Origin: Ipomoea triloba
Taxonomy: Eukaryota; Streptophyta; Magnoliopsida; Solanales; Convolvulaceae
DNA: 64,000 nucleotides
Assembly: GCF_003576645.1 (NCBI RefSeq)
Contig: NC_044922.1
Location: 20,704,282 to 20,768,281, forward strand
Reading direction: 5' to 3'
Numbering within the stretch: the first letter of the stretch is position 1; each line of letters opens with the position of its first letter. Of this stretch, positions 55,674-64,000 are shown in pieces. The notes below the pieces were generated by a model that saw only the letters and a list, made by a program, of their open reading frames with translations, was not told the DNA's origin and did no database searches. The position numbers and the translations under genes were made by a program.

Positions 55674-57010
55674 TGATAAGCTCCCAAGACACCTATTATT
55701 TGAGCATAAATAAGGGTGTTTTATAGCATTTTTAGTATCCTTAAGTGATAATCTTGTGAGATTTTGCACTTTAAATTCATTAACCTCACATAAAGCTACC
55801 CTTGGTGTAAATTGATACATTTCAGAGGTCCCAGGAGCTACTAGGAACAAGGAACAAGCTAAACGAGCAAACCGAACAAGTCAGGAGCCTCAGAGGGCCC
55901 AGAAAGAGGCCTACACGCATGTTGGTGGCGTGGCAGCTTTCCAATAGCCGTCCACACCAGCAACCATGCGTGTAGGTGGCGTGGATGGAACACTGCGCGA
56001 AAATATTTTTAGAGCGAAATTTCGGAGACTATTTAAGGCACCTTGATAGAATTTCAGAGGAGTTCCTCTCCTTCTTCATTTTCCAAACAGTTCCCTTTTC
56101 ATTTTATTAGTTTTTAGGATAGTTTAGTCTTGCAATTTTCACCTTGTAAAGAAAGACTTGAAGCTTGGATTGAAGAAACCATTTCTCATTACTAGGTGAT
56201 CTCTATTACATTTTAATCTATTTTTATTATCTTGTTCTTAGATTGAATTAGCTATTGCTCTTGAATTCTTGATATGTGTGGCTAGTTTAATCTAGGGTTT
56301 GGATTGTGTGAAGCTATGTTGCTAGTGTGATGATCTTATGTCTTATGTTGGGTTTGATTGCTTTGTTTGTTAGAATTCCTATTCTTGTCTATTGATTGTT
56401 GTTTTGATGAGATCTTGTATGGATTTGGCCAATCTAAATGAGAGATTGAGCTCTTGACTCTTTCTGTCTTTGATTAGAGTTGAGATTGAAGCTCTGTGGC
56501 AATCATAGATCCTATGGAATTCATTAGGAATAGTAGGAAAGTGTGTAGCTAAGGTGTTCGATAAAATGTATCTTAGGACTTTGGTTGCTAAAAGGCACTC
56601 CTAAGTCTAAGAAGCCCTAGTACACAGAGGTGGAAGAGGACTAAGAACACACACTCTTGAATAGCCAACATCATTGCTCCGTTTATCCATTGCTTTAGAC
56701 ACACTAGGATGCAACATAGTCGAACACGACCCAATCCCTTGTTCTCTCATATTTGTTTTTCTTATACATTTGCTTCATCTTCACATTTCTTACCTCATGA
56801 ACACTTTCACCTTCAAATCTCCATTCACAACATACACAACCCACACTCAATACATCACATGACTCAATCAATCGAAAGCGCTAGCACTTGATACACCTCC
56901 ACGTCCCTCCTTCGTGACCGACACTCGGGGAGTCATAGACTCTTCGTTTTATTCGTACACACACATCCACAGTATTTGACATCTCACCCCTAAGCAAAAC
57001 TCCATCTTCA
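55674..57010 (+). mobile_element. Solo LTR, 1337 bp, Athila-like
   Basis: TGATAAGCTCCC...CTCCATCTTCA ends are flanked by the duplication TTTAT (55669-55673 and 57011-57015). Palindromic GC motifs (55911-55990) precede CTATTTAAGG (56029-56038). It ends with the same ACTCGGGGAGTCATAGACTC phrase as the LTR at 54131. No primer site or ORF follows, so it is solo. Confidence 0.88.
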
Positions 57011-57037
57011 TTTATTTGATAGGGGTATTTTAGAGAT

Positions 57038-58818
57038 TTGGGGGGTTATTGCATAGCTAATTATTCCACATATAGGATTTGGTTATACATTCCAGATTCT
57101 CTCGCGTACTCTTCCTTCGATCGTCTGTGCATAGCCTTTTTCCAAAGTCGTCGCCGGCCGTTGCTGCTTTCACCGTCATCTTCCCAGTCGTCCGCCGTTG
57201 CTACTTCAGTTGTAGATTCCTCTCATTATGATGTCGGCGTTGTTCGAGGTATTTTTTAGTTTTTTTCAGTATTGATACAGGTTTTTTGATAGTGTCATAA
57301 TTTAGTTTTGGAATTGAAGTGAGTGTGGGGCTTGTGTTTGGTTTGGGTTTGTGAATTGATGTGATAATTCTTGTTGATGGTTGTGCACTGATATGGTGGA
57401 AATAACACTGGGGGGTGGCAAGGGTGGTTGTGCAGTGCTGTTTTTTTTATCGTAATTGAATTGAGTTTTTATATTATTGTCGTAATGTATCCGTATGAAC
57501 TACGTTTATGTTAATTGCTATCTCTATTTCATATTATTCCAAAAATTAAATCTATACAAATGTAGTAGTTGGGGTGTTGTGCTAGTTAGGGGTTCTGGGC
57601 AGTGTGGTGTTAATTCAGGTGGGGGTTTGTGGTGATTGTGGTCTGTGCACTCAAGCATGTTATTCTCTGCAAAAGCCCTCGCACAAAAAAGTAACGCATA
57701 TTCTATGTTACAAATAATTGTAGTGACCGGTATTGAAGCATTGTATTAATTATTATGTACTTATTTTATTTTATTATTTCTCAAAAATATTGTAGTGGTT
57801 AGCAAAGAAAATAATATATATGCAATTAATATATAAGATTTAATATTACAAATAGGAGATTCATTCATAGTTGTGTATTTAATGTACAAATCATTATATG
57901 AGAATCGTCTAAATATTGATCCCTTTTTGTTTTTTTTTTATAGTAAATGAGTCGGTATTGCAAACAACTATTCGTTATTCAGTATTTAATCCAGTTCATT
58001 CAAGATTTAATGGTAAGAAAATTTATTTTTCTAATAGCCTATGCGCCTATTTTCTTCTATATAAAATGCAGTCATAAATTTTCCTTTCTCAATATAAATA
58101 ATTGCAGTGGCTAGCAATGAAGCATTGTTTGGTAGATTTACGATTTGCTCTCCATCAACACCTCTTAGTATACCCAGCATAGATACTACTATTCAAAAAT
58201 ATAATATAACATAATACGTTAAATTATATGCAAATTTTGATTTATTTATTTGGTTAAATTTTTGCAGTTAATGTTCGTCAAAATCCATTCAAAGATAATA
58301 ATGTGGACACTAGAGGAACATCATTAAGTCCAACCACAAATGGTATATGTTATATTTAAATTATCATATTTCTTATCTCGACTAAAGTAATATTTTAATA
58401 TTATTTTATATATTCAGTAATTGTTTTATTTTTATGTATTAATATTATTTTTGTCTTTATTTGATGCAATTATTTTGTTTTGTGAAAAAGTGCAGTTGCT
58501 AACAATCCAAGTTTATATGAATTAAACAGTACAATTGAGCTCTTCACACCTTCGACTGTCATCACAGATGGTAATAATTTTCTCTATTAGTTCACTACAT
58601 ATTTCTTCATATGTTCTATATGATAAATGTGTTGTTATATATGCTTGAATAAAAACAAATTATATACGATCGATGTGATGTTATATATGTTTGAATAAAA
58701 CAAATTGCAGTTGATATGCGTAACATGTTTTCACCGTCTGATGAGCGTTCATTGAATATGCTAAATACGTCAAGTTCAACGTCTTCATCACACCAACAAT
58801 TAGCTAATGTTACGAATG
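57038..58818 (+). pseudogene. Fragment of an unrecognised multi-exon gene
   Basis: Exon-like blocks with AG/GT borders: up to 57248 (frame open from 57038), 57944-58012, 58108 to about 58200 (no donor seen), 58268-58342, 58496-58570 and 58711-58818. The four fully bounded internal blocks are 69, 75, 75 and 108 nt, all phase 1-1, so any can be skipped without a shift. Most end ...ATG/GT and begin with V-N, V-A or V-D codons, suggesting exon duplication. The peptide is Ser/Thr/Asn-rich, without a domain I know. The gene is then cut by an LTR near 58900. An N-terminal part of a Helitron helicase gene is one possibility, weakly held. Confidence 0.5.
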
Positions 58819-58899
58819 GTAATTTATACTTCATTGTTCATGATATTTGTCTTTCATTATTCCCATTTTTTGTTTACAACTTCTCTACCATATGTTGTG

Positions 58900-59990
58900 T
58901 TTCGAAGCCATTCTTGTAGGACTAAACATGACACGAGACCAAAGGAAGAAACAACGAAGAAGCGAAGCAGACAATAGAGGCTCCACACCTGCTCCCACGC
59001 GTGAATTCGTGTGGACACGTTCATTAAGGGAAAAATGGGAATGGCGATTTTTTGAAGACTATTTAAAGAAAACCCCAATATTTGTGAGGGGGTTCCTGAA
59101 TTGTTAGATCTAATTTTCTTCTTCCCTTAGGGGAATTTCCCCACTCTGAGTTCTAGATTCTTAGATAGAGAAATTAGATTAGATCTAGATTTGATTTTGA
59201 ATTGAAGATTGAAGTGTAGCATTGCTATCTCCTAGATTGGTAATCTCTACTCTATCATTACATTTCCTTTAGTTTTAATTGCAATTTCCATTTTGGTTCT
59301 TAGTTGTTTGTAGTTTCCCTTTTGCTTTGATTCTTGCAATGTTTAGCTAGCTTAGATTTGGGGATTGGATGTTCTAATCTAGAGATTATGTTTGATTTGA
59401 TTTACTTCTTTCATTGATTTGAGGAATATTGATTTAGGGTTCATATATCTTGTGTGGTTGATATATGTCTTGATTTGCTTCTATTTCCGGCCAGGATAGT
59501 TAGTAAAGTTAGGGGAAGTGTAGGTCGCGAGATATCAGACCTACATGAGTCCTACTCAACAACATCCCTGCCCTTAGTCCAGGAGGATGAGGCTCGGGAA
59601 GAGTGGTAGACCAAGTGTTTTTCAAAATGCTCCATCCAAATAAGGAACCGGGAATCTGAAGTGTGACGCCACTCGGTGATGGTGTCGTGGGCTCCCTTGA
59701 CCGAATCCTAGTTCCATTGCCTAGAACCCCATTATAGTATCAAACATGAGACCTGGATAGGACATCCATATCATTGATTTCTTTAAATTGATTACTCTTG
59801 TTTTACTTTTGTTAAACCTCTTCACCATGATTTTTTTTTTTTTGCTTTGAGTGATTTTTATAACTCTTGCCTCTTTATTCGGTTCCAATTTGTCATGATT
59901 CGGTTCCAATTTGCCATCTTTTAGAACACGACACTCGAGGAACTTCTTCTCCGTTTTAACACCTTTCACACCATTAAAACTATAACACCA
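58900..59990 (+). repeat. 5' LTR of second 472-codon-family element, left-truncated
   Basis: GC palindrome remnant (58981-59018), CTATTTAAAG (59061-59070), a long leader and ACTCGAGGAACTTCTTC (59932-59948) lead to an LTR end near 59990 and a primer site at 59994. The U3 start found in the other LTRs is missing. Confidence 0.7.
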
Positions 59991-59993
59991 AAA

Positions 59994-60011
59994 TGACACC
60001 GTTGCCGGGGA
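59994..60011 (+). other. Primer-binding site, tRNA-Asp type (two mismatches)
   Basis: TGACACCGTTGCCGGGGA differs at two positions from the site at 34902-34919 and directly follows the LTR. Confidence 0.8.
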
Positions 60012-60242
60012 TGGCGAACGGTTTTTGAATTGTGTTTTGACATTTAGGAAGTTAGTTGTTAAGAGTTCTTGAATTGCTTTTCTTTTTGCTTATTTTCTTC
60101 TCTTATTTTTTTACTGGATTAAAGAAGTGAGCACAATTGTCTTTGTATATCTTGAGGCTCACTTGCAACTACTTCTAGTTGCAAAGGATTGTTATTGGCT
60201 AAGCTTTGTGCATGAAATTTTTGTTGAAAACCATTTGGAAGC

Positions 60243-61902
60243 TTGCCAATGAGTCCTTACATGTATCCCCATGGTTATCCACCCCATGAAGGACAATCTT
60301 GTAGGACTATTCCACCCAAACCTATAAACATCACCCCCATTACCACCCCTATCCATATGTTTACCCGCTACCAAAATACCACTACACACCACATCCATCC
60401 ATATCCTTATCCTTATCCTATCTATGAACCCCACCCATATGCTACCCCCTATGTGCATAATCAAGAAAGAGTTGAGAATCCAACCTTCCGACATGAAGAC
60501 GACTCGAAGAGCTTTAAAGATTTCTTTTGGGGAGTAGTTGGAGAGGAAGTGAATCCTTTCAAAAGAGAGGTGAAGAGTATTGATAACCAACTTATCCAAT
60601 TAACAAAGGAGATTGATCCAAGTTATGAACCGACTCCAAAGGCCACCACTCCCTCAAAAGATGGACCTCTACCTTGTGATAACTCTCCACCATGCTATAC
60701 TCATGAGCCATATTTGTATCCTACCTCCTACCCAAACACCTACTATCAACCTCCACCACAATTCCATGAAAGAAATGATGCTACATATCTCTAGGAAACA
60801 CCACCTTCTATTCCATATTGCACCCATACCAATCCCTACGGAAAACCACTTTGTGAGGAACTCCCACCGGCCAAAGATGAGATTAAGATCTTGAAAGAAA
60901 AATTAGAAATGTTCGTACAAATGGCCAAGGAGGATACGGCCAAACTAAGCGCCGAACTCATGAATGAAATGAAAGAACATCTTGTTACCCTCTGGGAGGA
61001 ATGCCTTCCCTTGGAAGATATTGAAACAAAAATGCTAGTTATGACGGAGGAGTTCATGAAGAAAATTTCATCCCGGGATAGGTACCCACTTATGGATTAC
61101 CTCTCAAGTTTTAAAGCCAATCCAATGGAAGTGCATGGGATTGAAATAGGAAACGATTGTGAAAAAGTGAGTGTTGAAGAAAGGGAAGTGGAGAGTGTTA
61201 CTCCATTGCTTGAAGATTTTTCAACTCTTGAGTTGAATAATCAAAACGGGCATGAAATAGAGAGTGAGGATGACGAAAACATTGAGGTCGTATGAGAAGA
61301 TGAAGAGTCAATACGAGGTAATATTCTTGACACTCTTTGCATTTCTAATCTTGAAAATCATAGTGCTCAAAATCTTATCGAAACTACTTGTTCTTCTTGT
61401 GAGGATGACTCCTTGTGTAGGGATGATTCCATTGCTTTTTGTAGTGGGGAATTAATGAGTAAAGAGGATAGGATGTCTTTTTATACTTGTGAAAATGGGT
61501 TTGAAGAATGTGCTAATCTTGATTGGGAGGGTGAGGAGAAAAATGAGGACAATATGCCTATTGAAGAGGTTGTCATTTTTGGCAACCTCACAATGAGTGA
61601 GTTGAGTGAAAACACATCAGTTGAGGTAAACGAGGGAAATGACAAGATGGTTGTTCAAAGGCATGCTAGCAATGAGAAGATTTTTAGGGGTAAGATTGAG
61701 GTAGAAGAACGGGGAAAAGGTGCAAGTTCTCTTTGAGAAGTTGAGGATAGTTTGTAATGCTCAATTTGACCTAACCATAACATTAGCTTTTCTCTTTCTT
61801 GATTTTGAGTTCAAGGATGTCCCACATCTTCGGGCATACCTTGACGCAAAGGTGCACGAGACGCTAGGTAAGGTCCCAAAATCAGTGTGCTTCAAAGGAT
61901 AG
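60243..61902 (+). pseudogene. Second copy of the uncharacterised LTR-element protein, broken
   Basis: It starts about 240 bp after the primer site, like the intact copy at 33268-34686. The N terminus is Tyr/Pro/His-rich (YMYPHGYPPHEG), a coiled-coil-like stretch runs from about 60870 to 61065 (LKEKLEMFVQMAKEDT onward), then an acidic region and the C-terminal HLRAYLDAKV and KVPKSVCFKG block. In-frame stops occur at 60792 and 61293, and the frame moves by one base near 61725. The stop-proximal string GATGTTAAACGTAGCGC follows at 61925. It belongs to the same family as the minus-strand protein. Confidence 0.75.
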
Positions 61903-62044
61903 CACACGCCGAGTCTAGCCAAAGATGTTAAACGTAGCGCTCATGGGAGACATCCTAAGGTTATCCTGTAGATATTAGTGTTTTATTCTTGTTTTTCTTT
62001 TTGTTTTTCCTTTTGTTTCCTTATTTTCTTGCAATTTTCTTGCT

Positions 62045-62480
62045 AGGATTGGCCTCGTTTGAGCTAACGATGCAGGTAATATGATTTGGAGGCACCATTA
62101 GTCCACAAAAATGTCAAGGAGTCATGCAAAATAGCAAAGAGAACAAAAGAGTGGAAAGGGAACTCTCGGGGTCGAGTCCACGCCCGCTCCACGCGTGGAG
62201 TAAGCGTGGAAAAATTCCAGTAGCGCCCCATGCCCACGTCCATGTGTGGAGGTAGGTGTGGAAAATTTCCAGTGGCACCCCACACTGGCGTCCACGCGTG
62301 GAGACGGCGTGGACGGGCACTAGAGACAGCAAAATTTTTCTGCGGGAAAATTCTTTAAATGCCCTTACTCACTTCATTTTGAACCCTTCCATGAAGAAAA
62401 CACTCTCCAAAGGTAAAGTTTCTCCATTTTTGTGCTCCAAGCTTAGTGAAATTCAAACTCCATTCACACAATAAGATCAT
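62045..62480 (+). repeat. LTR-promoter-like block with GC palindromes
   Basis: Three tandem modules of about 60 bp (62176-62320) contain TCCACGCGTGGAG-type palindromes separated by AAATTCCAGT; a CTTTAAATG box lies at 62352-62360. The layout equals the promoter part of the other Athila-like LTRs. Limits are not defined. Confidence 0.55.
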
Positions 62481-63137
62481 TCTATAAGGTAACCTCTCAA
62501 GATCTACATTGCTACATTGTTTTCAAATTTCAAGTTCCTTCTTCCTATTCTTGTTTACATGAACATACATTGTCAAATGCTTCTTATAAGGTTTATGTTG
62601 ATTGTGAATAGCATGTATTGTGTAAATAAGCTTGCATTTGTGCTACATTGTATGATTTTGAGGTTATTTGAGCTTATTGTGCTAAATTGAAGAACCCTAG
62701 GTTGAAATTTGGGGGTTTCTTCCATGAATTTGCATACATGTGAAATTGGGTATATTTGAGGATGAAATTGAGGTTTTGATTGTCTATTAAGTGTATATTG
62801 ATGATTACCCATGTACATTGCTCATTTTAGAAGCTTTCATGATTACTTCACTCTTCAACCTCAAGTTGGTGTTGAGGAAGAAGAAGAAGTTGACTTTTTG
62901 TGTTGACTTTTGAGCATGAAATGTTTGAATTGTGTAGTTGAGTTGGTTTGCATATAATAAGTATTGAATATGGGAATTGAAAGAGAAATGTATGAGAAGA
63001 TGTGAAAATCGAATAATGAGAATGTGGAGAGCTTGAAAAATATGTTTATAGTGGTGAATCATAATGATGAATCTCTTGAAATGAATTGTGAAATGCTTCC
63101 TTGTGTTATGTTGCAAAATCTTGTTGTATTGTAGGAA

Positions 63138-64000
63138 ATGGCTTCACAAGGATCATCCTCACGCCAAAACGAAAGGACAGCGAAGAAGGGTAAGTAACAA
63201 ATGGAAGGGCCTAGTACTCAAGTGCCTAAAGAGGAGAATAAGGATGCAAGAGCACCACACCGGGAAATAGTTATGAGCAAAACAATGAAGGGCCATTTCC
63301 GCTACATGTCACAAAAACCCATAACCTGGTGGAACTTCATAGACTTGTCCGCCCTTAATTCTTTAAAATGCCGGGAAGGGGTGGAGCGCCTTATTCACCA
63401 ACCATACTGGAGTGCCATTTTCGGATGGCGTCACGCCACATTCACCCCAGTGGTCCACTGGTTTGTGGCAAGTCTTGAAGTAACAAGAAGGGGCGGAGAT
63501 TTGATAAGCCCCACCATCCGATTTCGTCTCTTCAACAATGACCATCACATATCGATCAACACTTTGGGGAAATTCTTGGGGTTCTACAACCAGGACAACC
63601 AGACGAGGCATTGGTATAGAAGACTCAAGTAGGACTCTGGGACCTCAACACACCAAGAAAGTATTGGAAATCCATAGCTAGACAAAGAATTGATTGGAGT
63701 GGCTCGAGAGTTCTTGGTTCCCACATCAAAAGGGAAGATCTCCGGGTAGTGAGAATAGTGATTACTCATTCATGGGGAGGCCGACGTGGGAATTATGCAA
63801 AGGTGTACAAGGCAGATTTGTTTTCACCATGGAGTATGGATACGAGGAAACCAGTAAACATGGGCATTTTGTGCCGAGGATGGCTCTTGGCTCAGTAGCA
63901 AGAAAAGGTGCATTCAATGTTCATAGGGCCCTTGGTAGCCCGCTTGTGCATTGCCTTGGGTTACCAATCGAAGATAGAATGGACGGAGTACAGGATGTTT
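63138..64000 (+). pseudogene. Athila-type ORF1 (gag-like), 5' part, broken
   Basis: ATG at 63138 starts MASQGSSSRQNERTAKKG; an in-frame TAA follows at 63195. The next block (RLIHQPYWSAIFGWRHATF, then FVASLEVTRR and ISPTIRFRLFN) resembles the ATHILA ORF1 family (Pfam PF03078). The frame shifts near 63627 (LWDLNTPRKYWKSIA follows in another frame), and TAG occurs near 63895 before similarity continues to the window edge. It is the start of an Athila-group element, cut by the window. Confidence 0.75.

Noticed and set aside
60243..60599. Minus-strand 135-codon frame opposite the second LTR-element protein
   Set aside because: The plus-strand frame has homology to the intact family member; the minus frame does not.

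Overview
This window is nuclear DNA from a flowering plant, most likely a eudicot. It is AT-rich, gene-poor and crowded with nested transposons: Ty1/copia and Ty3/gypsy LTR elements, LINEs, Helitrons, MULE and Harbinger elements and MITEs. I could not fix the family. It is draft sequence, with one 188-base gap and two single-N joins. Each single N is followed by a re-run of the sequence just before it, so about 3.1 kb looks duplicated by assembly.

Layout. 150-4849 is a degraded copia element with short LTRs and odd 42-bp internal duplications. 6095-8820 (minus strand) is the only convincing host gene: six exons encoding a TAF15b/FUS-like RNA-binding protein. 9400-10800 holds an 18-bp minisatellite and a 101-bp tandem array. 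10870-16048 is a Helitron-derived AT-rich region. 16792-23160 is a dead Harbinger transposase gene split by a 3.76-kb solo LTR. 23617-24509 is a MULE with a captured CYP51 fragment. 24926-29000 has (AT)n-flanked DNA, a 5'-truncated LINE and tandem repeats. 29000-31990 is a LINE ORF1 remnant carrying a MITE. About 32930-35955 is a non-autonomous gypsy-like element with an intact 472-codon ORF. 37149-52677 is one gypsy element of about 5.1 kb expanded to 15.5 kb by a solo LTR, a Helitron (with captured UGT87A fragment and its own MITE) and a copia-like LARD. 52680-64000 has more LTRs, a fold-back MITE, a fragment of an unrecognised multi-exon gene, a second element of the 472-codon-ORF family, and the start of an Athila ORF1.

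Apart from the TAF15b-like gene and perhaps the unrecognised multi-exon gene, no cellular pathway is encoded here. The main interest is transposon biology: gene capture by two element types, insertions dated relative to each other by target-site duplications, an uncharacterised protein shared by two non-autonomous elements, and a GC-rich palindrome module just upstream of the TATA-like box in five LTRs.
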